From positions 6,138,001-6,202,000 of the forward strand of contig NZ_CP015992.1 in NCBI RefSeq assembly GCF_001708505.1: 64,000 nt of DNA. Reading direction: 5' to 3'. This document shows, piece after piece, positions 1-9,022 of this stretch. How positions within the stretch are numbered: position 1 is the stretch's first letter; every line of letters starts with the position of its first letter. Below the pieces are notes generated by a model. It made no database searches. It worked only from the letters and a program-made list of their open reading frames with translations, and was not told where the DNA came from. Source of the DNA: Pseudomonas sp. TCU-HL1 (GTDB taxonomy: Bacteria > Pseudomonadota > Gammaproteobacteria > Pseudomonadales > Pseudomonadaceae). Position numbers and translations under genes: made by a program.

Positions 1-8
1 GTGGACGA

Positions 9-1691
9 TCAGCTGTCCAGCGCCTTGTATTTCTCGCGCAGATGGTTGCGGATGGCGACGGCCGAGAAGTTCAGCAGCGCGATCACCAGCACCAGCAACA
101 ACGCGGTGGCGTACACCAGCGGCCGCGCGGCTTCGACGTTCGGGCTCTGGAAGCCGACGTCATAGATGTGGAAGCCCAGGTGCATGATCTTCTGGTCCAG
201 GTGCAGGTACGGGTAGTTGCCATCCACCGGCAGGCTCGGCGCCAGCTTCACCACGCCCACCAGCATCAGCGGCGCCACTTCGCCGGCGGCGCGGGCCACG
301 GCGAGGATCAGGCCGGTCATCATGGCCGGGCTGGCCATCGGCAGGACCACTTTCCACAGGGTTTCGGCCTTGGTTGCGCCGAGGGCCAGGGAGCCTTCAC
401 GCACGGCACGGGGAATGCGCGCCAAGCCTTCTTCGGTCGCCACGATCACCACCGGCACGGCGAGGATCGCCAGGGTCAGGGACGCCCAGAGCAGGCCCGG
501 GGTGCCGAAGGTCGGCGCCGGGGCGGACTCGGGGAAGAACAGGCGGTCCAGCGAGCCGCCCAGCACGTAGACGAAGAAGCCCAGGCCGAACACGCCGTAG
601 ACGATGGCCGGAACGCCCGCCAGGTTGTTCACCGCGATGCGGATCACGCGGGTCAGCGCGCCCTGCTTGGCGTACTCGCGCAGATAGATGGCGGCGATCA
701 CGCCGAAGGGGGTGACGATCACGGCCATGATCAGGGTCATCATCACGGTACCGAAGATGGCCGGGAAGATACCGCCTTCGGTGTTGGCTTCACGCGGGTC
801 GTCGGCGAGGAATTCCCACAGCTTGGCGAAGTAGAAGCCGACCTTGTCGAACAGGCCCATGGCGTTCGGCTGGTAGGCATGCACCACCTTGCCCAGGCTG
901 ATTTCCTGCTCCTGGCCACCGGTTTCGCGCACCACCACGCTGTCGCGGTTGAACTGTTGGTGCAGGCCCATCAGTTGCTCTTCCAGGCCCTTGTAGCGCT
1001 TGTCCAGCTCAGCGCGCTCAGCAGCGATGTCGGCCTGGGCCTCGGGGGTCAGGGTGTCGCTCAGTTCCAGCTTGCGGGTCTGCAGGCGCAGGCGCTCAAG
1101 GCCATGGTTGATGGCGCCGATGTCCTTCTTCTCCAGCTGGTAGAGCTGGGCGTAGAGCGCATTCACACGTTCCAGGCGCTTTTGCAGCTCGGCCATGGCG
1201 GCCTCGCCTTCGGCCACCACCTGGCCGTTTTCCTTCACGCTCACCAGACGGCCGTAGAAGTTGCCCCACTCGCGGCGCTCCAGCGCCACCAGTTCGGTCG
1301 GGTACTTCTGGTCCTGCAACCACTCGCCCACCACCCAGGTGAAGTCGCTGCCGTAGACATCACGATTGCCCACCTTGAGCAGTTCGCGAGTCATGAACTC
1401 CGGTCCGTCTGCCGGCACCGGCAGGCCGGCACCTTTCAGGCGCGCGCGGGACACTTCCTCGATCTGCACCGCTTCGCCGACCACTGGCTTGGCTGCCTGG
1501 CCGGGCACGGCGTACTGCGCTTCCACCAGGTCGGCCGGCCAGAAGTGGCCGAGACCGCGCACGGCAATCACCGAGAGCAGGCCGATGGTCATGATGACGG
1601 CGATGGATACCGCGCCGCCGCTCATCCAGACGCCCGGTGCGCCACTCTTGAACCAGTCTCTAAGGGAAACCTTTTTCACGGATTTCTCCAC
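9..1691 (-). CDS. pstA: Phosphate ABC transporter permease PstA
   Basis: Inner-membrane permease subunit of the high-affinity phosphate importer, pairing with PstC and energised by PstB. A single membrane segment at about residues 25-46 is followed by a long periplasmic insertion, roughly residues 50-310, with a heptad-like charged stretch (about 168-247) that looks like coiled coil. The binding-protein-dependent permease domain occupies about 315-550 and includes an EAA-type loop (GSLALGATKAETLW) for ATPase contact. At 560 residues it is about twice the size of E. coli PstA; enlarged Pst permeases are, as I recall, usual in pseudomonads. It is the last pst gene in view; pstB and phoU are expected just outside the left edge. 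It lies downstream of pstC behind a palindromic repeat. Confidence 0.95.
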   Translation of the reverse strand: MEKSVKKVSLRDWFKSGAPGVWMSGGAVSIAVIMTIGLLSVIAVRGLGHFWPADLVEAQYAVPGQAAKPVVGEAVQIEEVSRARLKGAGLPVPADGPEFMTRELLKVGNRDVYGSDFTWVVGEWLQDQKYPTELVALERREWGNFYGRLVSVKENGQVVAEGEAAMAELQKRLERVNALYAQLYQLEKKDIGAINHGLERLRLQTRKLELSDTLTPEAQADIAAERAELDKRYKGLEEQLMGLHQQFNRDSVVVRETGGQEQEISLGKVVHAYQPNAMGLFDKVGFYFAKLWEFLADDPREANTEGGIFPAIFGTVMMTLIMAVIVTPFGVIAAIYLREYAKQGALTRVIRIAVNNLAGVPAIVYGVFGLGFFVYVLGGSLDRLFFPESAPAPTFGTPGLLWASLTLAILAVPVVIVATEEGLARIPRAVREGSLALGATKAETLWKVVLPMASPAMMTGLILAVARAAGEVAPLMLVGVVKLAPSLPVDGNYPYLHLDQKIMHLGFHIYDVGFQSPNVEAARPLVYATALLLVLVIALLNFSAVAIRNHLREKYKALDS

Positions 1692-1744
1692 CGCTTTAGT
1701 CTTTCAGTTCCTCCTGCCAGGGGCCGGAGGTTTCGTGTTGGTTA

Positions 1745-1842
1745 CTCCCTCTCCCTTCAGGGAGAGGGTTGGGGAGAGGGGCTACCCGAGGCGTCACCCT
1801 CTCCCGGTCCTGCGGACCACCCTCTCCCTGAAGGGAGAGGGT
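1745..1842. repeat. REP-like palindromes between pstC and pstA
   Basis: Two copies of a CCCTCTCCC-TTC/TGA-GGGAGAGGG hairpin (about 1746-1768 and 1819-1842) face each other with a GC-rich spacer. The whole unit sits inside the pst operon in the 182-bp gap between pstC and pstA. On the transcript it could stabilise the pstC end or reduce read-through into pstA; that role is inferred. Confidence 0.75.
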
Positions 1843-1873
1843 CATCAGATGCCCCGCGTTCCGAGGGGCGCTT

Positions 1874-4165
1874 TTAAAGTGAGGCGTACTTCTTGCGCAG
1901 GCGCTGACGGATCAGCTCTGCCAGGGTGTTCATGATGAAGGTGAAGGTCAGCAGCACCAGCGCCGAGAGGAACAGCACGCGGTAGTGGGTACCACCGACC
2001 TCGGATTCCGGCATTTCCACCGCCACGTTGGCGGCCAGGGTGCGCATGCCTTCGAAGATGTTCACTTCCATTACCGGGGTGTTGCCGGTGGCCATCAGCA
2101 CGATCATGGTCTCGCCCACGGCGCGGCCGAGGCCGATCATCAGGGCCGAGAAGATGCCCGGACTGGCGGTGAGCAGGACCACGCGGGTCATGGTCTGCCA
2201 GGGCGTGGCGCCCAGGGCCAGCGAACCGTAGGTGAGGCTGCGGGGGACGCTGAACACGGCGTCTTCGGCGATGGAGAAAATGTTCGGGATCACCGCGAAG
2301 CCCATGGCCAGGCCGACGATCAGGGCGTTGCGCTGGTCGTAGGTGATGCCAAGGTCATTGCTGATCCACAGGCGCATGTCGCCGCCGAAGAACCAGCTTT
2401 CCAGCAGCGGGCTCATGCCCAGTGCGACCCACGCGGTGAGGCTCACGACCGGGATCAGGATGGCCGCTTCCCAACCGTCCGGCACGCGCAGGCGGATGGA
2501 CTCGGGCAAGCGGCTCCAAATGAAGCCGGCCAGCAGGATGCCGATCGGGGTCAGCAACAGCAGGCTGAAGATGCCCGGCAGGTGGCCTTCCACATAGGGA
2601 GCCAGGAACAGACCGGCGAAGAAACCCAGGATCACGGTGGGCAGTGCTTCCATCAGCTCGATCACCGGCTTGACCTTGCGGCGCATGGCCGGGGCCATGA
2701 AGTAGGCGGTGTAGATGGCCGCCGCGATGGCCAGCGGAGCGGCCAGCAGCATGGCGTAGAAGGCCGCCTTCAGGGTGCCGAAGGTCAGCGGCGCCAGGCT
2801 CAGCTTGGGTTCGAAGTCGGTGTTGGCGGCGGTGGACTGCCAGACGTACTTGGGCTCTTCATAGCTCTCGTACCAGACCTTGCCCCACATCGCGCTCCAG
2901 GACACTTCCGGATGCGGATTGTGCAGGCGGAACGGCATCAGCTGGTTGCCTTCCTCGACCACCACGCGGTTGGCACGCGGCGACAGGGCCAGCAGGCCGG
3001 AACCGTCAGTCACCGGCTCGACCAGCAGGGTGCGGTTTGCCGTGCTGTGGAACACACCGAGATGACCGGTGGAATCCAGGGCAACGAAGCCCTTGCGGCG
3101 CTCTTCCGCGGTGATCTGCACCACCGCTGCGGTGTCCAGCTGGAAGTCACGGATGTGCTTCAGGCGCGAAGAGCCATCCGGGTCGCGCGCCATGAACCAC
3201 TGGGCGATGCCGCCCTTGGAGTCGCCCACCATCAGGGAGATGCCGCCCAGCAGCATGGTGCTGGCAGTCACCTCGCGCTCGCCGTCTTCGAGCAGCTTGT
3301 AGCGGCCGTTCAGGGCGTGTTCGCGCAGGCTGAAGACGTCGGCATGGGCACGGCCATTGAGGACGTAGAGCCACTGGTGACGCGGGTCGACGTAGATGGC
3401 CTTGATCGGCTCGGCGATCTGCGGCAGCTCGACGCGGGTCTGCTCCTGGGTGATCTCGCCGGTCATCATGTTCTCTTCACTGACCACCTGCTGCACGTGC
3501 AGCTGGTTGCCGGTGGAACCGGCCAGCACCAGGGTTTCGTCATTGATGCTGAGGGCAATGTGTTCGATGGCCCGGCCCTGGGCGTCCAGCACCATGGGCG
3601 CCTCGCCGTAGGGGAAGCTGACCTGGGGCTTGATGGTTTTCTTGTTGTCCGGGTAGGTGACCTTGTAGCTGTGCTTGAAGATCAGCGCCTGGCCGTTGGA
3701 CAGGCCCAGCACTACCAGCGGGCTGCCGGGTTGATCCTGTCCGATGGACACCACGCTGGCACCTGCCGGCAGCGGCAGTCGCTGGCGTTGCAGCAGGCTG
3801 CCGTCCTTCACTGCGAAGAACTGCACCTCACCCTTGTCGGCGACGCGCATGCCCACCATGTTCTGCTCTTCCAGGGCCAGCAGCAGCGGCTTGCCGGCGT
3901 CCTGCTGTTGCATCCAGGCCGGGCTCTGGGCTTTCTTCGCGGTCAGCTCGGCGCCTTTGAACAGCGGCACCACCACATAGGCCAGGTAGAAGAAGATCAG
4001 GGTAATGGCGCCAAGCACGGCGAGGCCGCCCACCAGCACGTACCAGCGGGTCAGGCGGTCCTTGAGCGCCCGCATCTTGCGCTTGCGCTGCAGCGCAGGC
4101 GTATTGAAGTCGATGCGCTCGGGAGGGTTCTTCGAAGTAGTCAGGGTGTTGGCCAGGTCAGTCAT
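1874..4165 (-). CDS. pstC: Phosphate ABC transporter permease PstC
   Basis: Second permease of the phosphate importer. One membrane segment at about residues 41-65 leads into a periplasmic domain of nearly 400 residues (about 70-455) before the permease core, which starts near residue 460 (FGTLKAAFYAML) and runs to the C-terminus. The EAA loop is visible as SLTYGSLALGATPWQTM. The length of 763 residues is more than twice that of E. coli PstC; the periplasmic part has a repetitive beta-rich look (LVVLGLSNGQAL, LLGGISLMVGDSKGG) suggesting a propeller-like fold, which is inference. It follows pstS by 214 bp and precedes pstA on the same strand. Confidence 0.95.
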   Translation of the reverse strand: MTDLANTLTTSKNPPERIDFNTPALQRKRKMRALKDRLTRWYVLVGGLAVLGAITLIFFYLAYVVVPLFKGAELTAKKAQSPAWMQQQDAGKPLLLALEEQNMVGMRVADKGEVQFFAVKDGSLLQRQRLPLPAGASVVSIGQDQPGSPLVVLGLSNGQALIFKHSYKVTYPDNKKTIKPQVSFPYGEAPMVLDAQGRAIEHIALSINDETLVLAGSTGNQLHVQQVVSEENMMTGEITQEQTRVELPQIAEPIKAIYVDPRHQWLYVLNGRAHADVFSLREHALNGRYKLLEDGEREVTASTMLLGGISLMVGDSKGGIAQWFMARDPDGSSRLKHIRDFQLDTAAVVQITAEERRKGFVALDSTGHLGVFHSTANRTLLVEPVTDGSGLLALSPRANRVVVEEGNQLMPFRLHNPHPEVSWSAMWGKVWYESYEEPKYVWQSTAANTDFEPKLSLAPLTFGTLKAAFYAMLLAAPLAIAAAIYTAYFMAPAMRRKVKPVIELMEALPTVILGFFAGLFLAPYVEGHLPGIFSLLLLTPIGILLAGFIWSRLPESIRLRVPDGWEAAILIPVVSLTAWVALGMSPLLESWFFGGDMRLWISNDLGITYDQRNALIVGLAMGFAVIPNIFSIAEDAVFSVPRSLTYGSLALGATPWQTMTRVVLLTASPGIFSALMIGLGRAVGETMIVLMATGNTPVMEVNIFEGMRTLAANVAVEMPESEVGGTHYRVLFLSALVLLTFTFIMNTLAELIRQRLRKKYASL

Positions 4166-4268
4166 GGATTCGGGCTCTTGCCACAGTCAGCGCGCATAGG
4201 CTTTTACGATGGGGGCACAGCCTACGGGCTTCGTGTGACAGAAAGATTACAGCGAGTTGACGTGGCGA

Positions 4269-4298
4269 AGCCCACCCGGAGGAGGCCTCGGGTGGGCT
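4269..4298 (-). terminator. Hairpin after pstS, likely partial terminator
   Basis: A perfect 10-bp inverted repeat (AGCCCACCCG / CGGGTGGGCT) lies between pstS and pstC. No clear U-tract follows on the minus strand, so it is better read as an mRNA-stabilising or attenuating structure that lets pstS be made in excess over the permeases. Confidence 0.5.
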
Positions 4299-4379
4299 CG
4301 CGCGACAGGGGTCTCCCGTCGCTCTCGCTTCCTTGCGGAGCGGCGAGCATGAGGCCGCCGCTCCCTTATCCGGCCTGGA

Positions 4380-5351
4380 TTACAGACCCAGATCCTTCAG
4401 TGCTTTTTCGGCCACTTTGGCCGGTACCGGGATGTAACCGTCCTTGACGACGACTTCCTGGCCTTGCTTGGACAGCACCATCTTCACGAACTCGGCTTCC
4501 AGGGGAGCCAGCGGCTTGTTCGGCGCCTTGTTCACGTAGACGTAGAGGAAGCGGGACAGCGGGTAGCTGCCGTTCAGGGCGTTCTGCTCGTTGTCTTCAA
4601 CGAACTCGCCGCCTTCCTTCTTGGCCAGGGCAACAGTCTTCACGCTGGAAGTCTTGTAGCCGATGCCGGAGTAACCGATGCCGTTGAGCGACTGACTGAT
4701 GGACTGCACCACGGAAGCCGAACCCGGCTGCTCGTTGACGTTGCCCTTGAAGTCGCCTTTGCACAGGGCTTCTTCCTTGAAGTAACCGTAGGTGCCGGAT
4801 ACCGAGTTACGGCCGAACAGCTGGATCGGCTGGCTGGCCAGGTCGCCGGTCACGCCCAGCTCACCCCAGGTCTTGATGCTGCTGGTGCCACCGCACAGGC
4901 GGTTGGCGGAGAAGATCGCGTCAACCTGCTGCATGGTCAGACCTTTGATCGGGTTGTCCTTGTGCACGAAGATCGCCAGGGCGTCGACGGCCACCGGAAC
5001 GGCGGTCGGCTTGTAGCCGTACTTCTCTTCGAAGGCCTGCAGCTCGACGTCCTTCATCTTGCGGCTCATCGGGCCCAGGTTGGCGGTGCCTTCGGTCAGA
5101 GCCGGCGGCGCGGTGGAGGAACCGGCGGCCTGGATCTGGATGTTCACGTTCGGGTACTCGCGCTTGTACGCCTCGGCCCACAAGGTCATCAGGTTAGCCA
5201 GGGTGTCCGAACCAACGCTGGAGAGGTTGCCGGAAACGCCAGTAGTTTTCTGGTAGGCCGGAATGGCCGGGTCGACAGCGGCGACCGCACTGGCGGTAGC
5301 GACACCGGCGGCGACGAAGGTCAGGGCCGCCATCAAACGCTTCAGTTTCAT
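4380..5351 (-). CDS. pstS: Periplasmic phosphate-binding protein PstS
   Basis: Binds phosphate in the periplasm and delivers it to PstC-PstA. The protein has a typical signal peptide (basic MKLKRLM, hydrophobic stretch, cleavage near ASAVA-AVDP at about residue 25) and the PBP-like domain of the PstS family, with the phosphate-contact sections SVGSDTLANL, AAGSSTAPPAL and FGRNSVSGTYGYF. The length of 323 residues is normal. It is first in the pst operon and preceded by a Pho box, so induction by phosphate starvation through PhoB is expected. The Shine-Dalgarno AGGAGC lies 5 nt upstream of the ATG. Confidence 0.96.
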   Translation of the reverse strand: MKLKRLMAALTFVAAGVATASAVAAVDPAIPAYQKTTGVSGNLSSVGSDTLANLMTLWAEAYKREYPNVNIQIQAAGSSTAPPALTEGTANLGPMSRKMKDVELQAFEEKYGYKPTAVPVAVDALAIFVHKDNPIKGLTMQQVDAIFSANRLCGGTSSIKTWGELGVTGDLASQPIQLFGRNSVSGTYGYFKEEALCKGDFKGNVNEQPGSASVVQSISQSLNGIGYSGIGYKTSSVKTVALAKKEGGEFVEDNEQNALNGSYPLSRFLYVYVNKAPNKPLAPLEAEFVKMVLSKQGQEVVVKDGYIPVPAKVAEKALKDLGL

Positions 5352-5412
5352 GCCTTGCTCCTAAGCAGGACGAGGGGGTTGAATGCAACGGGGGCCAGTA
5401 TCGAGAGGCCGT

Positions 5413-5441
5413 ATGACCACTCTATGAATTGATTGTGACAA
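5413..5441 (-). promoter_or_regulatory. Pho box upstream of pstS
   Basis: Read on the minus strand there are three heptamers, TTGTCAC, AATTCAT and TGGTCAT, each offset by 11 bp. That matches the 7+4 direct-repeat architecture bound by PhoB dimers. It lies 62-90 bp before the pstS start and about 70 bp before the divergent dehydrogenase gene, so it could also influence that gene. Confidence 0.75.
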
Positions 5442-5510
5442 TTGGATGAATGGCCACCATCGCTTGTCCAACCGGGGTCATCGCCTGAAAAACCACCTGG
5501 AGATACCCCC

Positions 5511-6815
5511 ATGACGCGTCATCCCCTGCTGCCCTTCGCCCTCCTGGCGCTCTGCACGGCGTGCAGCGAAATGGCCACCCTGACGGTCGAGGACGGCACC
5601 GGTCCTAACCCGCAACTGCCGCCGCCGAACCGCACCGTCATCCCCACTGTCAACATCGCCCCGGCCGTCGGCTGGGCACCGGGCAGCAAGCCCGTAGCCG
5701 CAGACGGCACCCGCGTCGAAGCCTTCGCCGAGGATCTGCAGCATCCGCGCTGGCTCTACGTGCTGCCCAATGGCGATGTGCTGGTGGCCGAAAGCGCCGC
5801 GCCGGACACCGGCAAGCCGGCTGGCCTCAAGAGCTGGGCGACGGGTTTGTTCATGAAGCGCGCCGGCGCCCAGGTACCGAGTGCCAACCGTATCTCCCTG
5901 CTGCGCGACATCAACGGCGACGGCGTGGCCGACCTGCGCAGTACCTTCCTCAGCGGCCTCAACTCGCCCTTCGGCATGGTGCTGGTGGGCAAGGACCTCT
6001 ACGTCGCCAATGCCGACGCACTGATTAGCTTCCCCTATGTGAAGGGCGCCACCGAAATCAGCGAGCCGGGCACCCAGGTCACCGACCTGCCGGCCGGGCT
6101 CAACCACCACTGGACCAAGAACGTCATCGCCAGCCGCGATGGCCGCAAGCTCTATATAACGGTGGGCTCCAACAGCAACGTCGGCGAGAACGGCATGGAA
6201 ATGGAAGAAGGCCGCGCCGCCATCTGGGAGCTGGACCGCGCCAGCGGCAACAAACGCCTCTTCGCCACCGGCCTGCGCAACCCCAACGGCCTGGCCTGGG
6301 AACCCCAGACCGGCAAGCTGTGGACAGCCGTGAACGAACGCGACGAACTGGGCAGCGACCTGGTGCCGGACTACATCACGTCGGTGAAGGATGGCGGCTT
6401 CTATGGCTGGCCCTACAGCTACTTCGGCCAGCACGTGGACGAGCGGGTCCAGCCGCAACGCCCGGACCTGGTGGCCAAGGCCCTGGTCCCCGACTACGCC
6501 CTGGGCCCGCACACGGCCTCACTCGGCATCGCCTTCGCCAAGGGCAGCAAACTGCCGAAATTCCAGAACGGCCTCTTCGTCGGCCAGCACGGCTCCTGGA
6601 ATCGCAAGCCGCTCAGTGGCTACAAGGTGATCTACGTGCCCTTCAAGGCCGGCAAGCCCAACGGCCAGCCGGTGGACGTACTGACCGGGTTCCTGGACGC
6701 CAAGGGCAACGCCCAGGGCCGCCCGGTGGACGTCAAGCTCGACAGCAAGGGCGCCCTGCTGGTAACCGATGACGTGGGCAACAAGGTTTGGCGGGTGAGT
6801 GCGGCGAAGAAATGA
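5511..6815 (+). CDS. Lipoprotein PQQ-type sugar (sorbosone) dehydrogenase
   Basis: Predicted periplasmic, lipid-anchored beta-propeller oxidoreductase of the sorbosone / glucose dehydrogenase superfamily. The chosen ATG gives a lipoprotein signal peptide with lipobox LCTAC (Cys near residue 18). An in-frame upstream extension to 5442 would bury this signal and is rejected. Propeller signatures include HPRWLYVLPNGDVLVAES, GLNHHWTKN, LRNPNGLAWEP, FYGWPYSY and the GQHGSWNR motif common to this family. About 434 residues. It stands alone, divergent from pstS and convergent with an MFS gene. PQQ dependence and substrate are inferred from family only. Confidence 0.85.
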   Translation: MTRHPLLPFALLALCTACSEMATLTVEDGTGPNPQLPPPNRTVIPTVNIAPAVGWAPGSKPVAADGTRVEAFAEDLQHPRWLYVLPNGDVLVAESAAPDTGKPAGLKSWATGLFMKRAGAQVPSANRISLLRDINGDGVADLRSTFLSGLNSPFGMVLVGKDLYVANADALISFPYVKGATEISEPGTQVTDLPAGLNHHWTKNVIASRDGRKLYITVGSNSNVGENGMEMEEGRAAIWELDRASGNKRLFATGLRNPNGLAWEPQTGKLWTAVNERDELGSDLVPDYITSVKDGGFYGWPYSYFGQHVDERVQPQRPDLVAKALVPDYALGPHTASLGIAFAKGSKLPKFQNGLFVGQHGSWNRKPLSGYKVIYVPFKAGKPNGQPVDVLTGFLDAKGNAQGRPVDVKLDSKGALLVTDDVGNKVWRVSAAKK

Positions 6816-6822
6816 AGCTCTC

Positions 6823-6894
6823 GTAGGATGGCGTAGAGCGGAGCGAAACCCATCATCGCGAATCGATGGGTTTCGCAGGCTCTACCCATCCTAC
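6823..6894. repeat. REP element, GTAGGATGG family
   Basis: Inverted arms GTAGGATGG...CCATCCTAC enclose an inner AAACCCATC / GATGGGTTT inverted repeat. It sits between the convergent dehydrogenase and MFS genes, where it may also act as a bidirectional terminator. Confidence 0.8.
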
Positions 6895-6910
6895 GGACTA
6901 AGCGGGACGA

Positions 6911-8200
6911 TCAGCGCTTCTTCGCGATCAGGAACAGCCCAATCAACATCGCCACACCACACAGGGCCGCCACGTAATAGGCCGGACCCAGGCTGTCCCA
7001 CTTCATCAGCAGCGACACCACCATCGGGGTCAGGCCGCCGAAGATGGCGTAGGCCAGGTTGTAGGAGAACGACAGGCCGGAGAAGCGCACCACCGGCGGG
7101 AAGGCCTTGACCATCACATAGGGCACGGCGCCGATGGTGCCGACGAACAGGCCGGTCAGCGCGTAGAGCGGGAACAACCAGTCCGGATGCGCCTTGAGGC
7201 TGGTGTAGAAGGTCCAGGAGCTGATCGCCAGCAACAGGCCGCCCACCAGGAAGGTACGGCCCGCGCCGATGCGGTCGGCGATGGCCCCGGAAGCCACGCA
7301 GCCGATGGACAGCAGCACGATGGCCAGGCTGTTGGCCTTGAGCGCGGTCGCCGCGTCGAAGCCATAGACCGTCTGCAGCAGGGTCGGGGTCATCAGGATC
7401 ACGACCACGATGCCGGCCGACAGCACCCAGGTCAGCAGCATCGACAGCACGATGGCGCCACGGTGCTCGCGCAGCACCGCCTTCAGCGGCACTTCGTCGG
7501 CCAGCGCCTTGCGCTGCTGCATCTCGGCGAATACCGGGGTTTCGTGCAGCCAGCGGCGCAGGTACACGGCAAACAGGCCGAACACACCACCGACCAGGAA
7601 CGGCAGGCGCCAGGCCCAGTCCAGCACTTCGGCCGGGGTGTAGAGGCTGTTGATCAGGGTCGCCATCAACGAGCCCAGCAGGATGCCGGCGGTCAGGCCC
7701 GACGTCAGCGTGCCGCAGGCATAGCCGATGTAGCGCGACGGTACGTGCTCGGACACAAACACCCAGGCGCCCGGCACCTCACCACCGATGGCCGCCCCCT
7801 GCACCACGCGCATCGCCAGCAGCGCCAGCGGCGCCCAGATACCGATCTGCTCATAAGTCGGCAGCAGGCCCATCGCCAGGGTCGGGATGGCCATCAGGAA
7901 GATGCTCAGGGTGAACATGCGCTTGCGGCCCAGCAGGTCGCCGAAGTGCGCCATGACGATGCCACCCAGTGGGCGCGCGAGGTAGCCGGCGGCGAAGATG
8001 CCAAAGGTCTGCATCTGGCGCAGCCATTCCGGCATTTCGGCAGGGAAGAACAACTTGCCCACTACCGCGGCGAAGAACACGAAGATGATGAAGTCGTAGA
8101 ACTCCAGGGCACCGCCCAGGGCGGACAGCGACAGGGTCTTGTAATCGCTGCGGGTCAGCGGACGCGAGGGGCGCACCTCGGAGGCAAGCACGGAAGACAT
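6911..8200 (-). CDS. MFS transporter, metabolite:H+ symporter family
   Basis: Inner-membrane major-facilitator protein of the MHS type (ProP/KgtP/ShiA relatives), predicted to import an organic acid or zwitterion with protons. The sequence opens with LTRSDYKTLSLSALGGALEFYDFIIFVFFA, typical of MHS transporters, then shows GDLLGRKRMF (loop 2-3 signature G-D-xx-GRK), RVVQGAAIGGEVPGAW and a second-half copy near ADRIGAGRTFLVGG. About 429 residues with twelve predicted membrane segments. The start at MSSVLASEV is preferred over a 25-residue upstream extension lacking family features. Substrate not predictable. Confidence 0.88.
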   Translation of the reverse strand: MSSVLASEVRPSRPLTRSDYKTLSLSALGGALEFYDFIIFVFFAAVVGKLFFPAEMPEWLRQMQTFGIFAAGYLARPLGGIVMAHFGDLLGRKRMFTLSIFLMAIPTLAMGLLPTYEQIGIWAPLALLAMRVVQGAAIGGEVPGAWVFVSEHVPSRYIGYACGTLTSGLTAGILLGSLMATLINSLYTPAEVLDWAWRLPFLVGGVFGLFAVYLRRWLHETPVFAEMQQRKALADEVPLKAVLREHRGAIVLSMLLTWVLSAGIVVVILMTPTLLQTVYGFDAATALKANSLAIVLLSIGCVASGAIADRIGAGRTFLVGGLLLAISSWTFYTSLKAHPDWLFPLYALTGLFVGTIGAVPYVMVKAFPPVVRFSGLSFSYNLAYAIFGGLTPMVVSLLMKWDSLGPAYYVAALCGVAMLIGLFLIAKKR

Positions 8201-8476
8201 GGGGTGGGATTCTCGTCTGGGGGAGCAGTACGTTCTCCGCTGCTTGGGCGGAAAAATCGCCTGGCAACATATCAAAAAGCGTCAAATGTACACAGTCTCA
8301 GCCACAAAACCGCCTCTGGCGCGCTACAGCGGTCGTCTGGTGCCACGCCGTGGCTATATACTGCGCGCTGTTCAGCGCAGGTCGGCATGCAGTGGGTCGG
8401 CTGGCGCACAGGGAAGGACGGGGCAGCGCCCCGCTCCAGGCATTGGCGCCACACACACGAAACAGGCAGTCCCGGC

Positions 8477-8884
8477 ATGATCGAAATCGAAGAAGAAGAG
8501 AACCTCACCCCGCAAGGCGACCTCGCCCTGCAGATCACCGCGCTCCCGCGGGAAACCAATGGCTTTGGCGACATCTACGGCGGCTGGCTGGTCTCCCAGA
8601 TGGACCTGGCCGGCACCGCCATGGCCAGCAAGGTCGCCGCGGGCCGCGTGGCCACGGTGGCCATCGACCGCATGGCCTTCCTGGTACCGGTGGCCGTGGG
8701 CGCCCAGCTCTCCTTCTATACCCAGACGCTGGAAATCGGCCGCAGCTCCATCCAGATGCTGGTGGAAGTCTGGAGCGACGACCCGCTCTCCAGTGAGTGG
8801 CGCAAGGTCACCGAAGCCGTATTCGTCTTCGTCGCCATCGACGGCAGCGGCCGCACCCGCCCGGTCCCGCCGCGTCGGGGCTGA
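8477..8884 (+). CDS. yciA: Acyl-CoA thioesterase, YciA-like hotdog protein
   Basis: Cytoplasmic hotdog-fold hydrolase that cleaves acyl-CoA thioesters. It matches the YciA family along its length: PQGDLALQITALP, then TNGFGDIYGGWLVSQMDLAGTAMA with the catalytic N/D-containing GDIYGGW motif, then RVATVAIDRMAFLVPVAVG. At 135 residues it has the expected size. The start MIEIEEEENL is chosen because homology begins there; the long upstream open frame is antisense to the MFS gene. A strong terminator follows. Confidence 0.9.
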   Translation: MIEIEEEENLTPQGDLALQITALPRETNGFGDIYGGWLVSQMDLAGTAMASKVAAGRVATVAIDRMAFLVPVAVGAQLSFYTQTLEIGRSSIQMLVEVWSDDPLSSEWRKVTEAVFVFVAIDGSGRTRPVPPRRG

Positions 8885-8896
8885 CCGCGAACGCAG

Positions 8897-8924
8897 AAAG
8901 GGCCGCACAGCGGCCCTTTTGTTT
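8897..8924 (+). terminator. Rho-independent terminator after yciA
   Basis: Perfect 10-bp stem AAAGGGCCGC / GCGGCCCTTT with a 3-base loop, followed by TGTTTG. It lies 12 bp after the thioesterase stop codon. Confidence 0.9.
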
Positions 8925-8939
8925 GCACGAGACTGGAGC

Positions 8940-9012
8940 GTAGGGTGCGCCGCGCGCACCAATAACTCTGATTCCGACGGCAACTCCGCCCGGTGCGCAT
9001 GGCGCACCCTAC
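8940..9012. repeat. REP element, GTAGGGTGCGCC family
   Basis: Arms GTAGGGTGCGCC and GGCGCACCCTAC flank the unit. Each arm is itself a hairpin of form GGTGCG-N5-CGCACC (loops CCGCG and CATGG). This is the intact version of the sequence into which the IS481-family element has inserted elsewhere in the window. Confidence 0.85.
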
Positions 9013-9022
9013 AGTCCGGCCC

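Noticed and set aside
42..1877. 611-codon open frame on the + strand opposite pstA, and similar long frames opposite pstC (1985-4447) and uvrD (53603-55717)
   Set aside because: They are rich in His, Gln, Gly and Asp with no domain or signal, and are exact antisense shadows of well-identified genes in GC-rich DNA.
4269..4298. Considered a full operon terminator separating pstS from pstCA
   Set aside because: No U-tract on the coding strand; pstS, pstC and pstA are normally co-transcribed, so it is listed as an attenuating hairpin.
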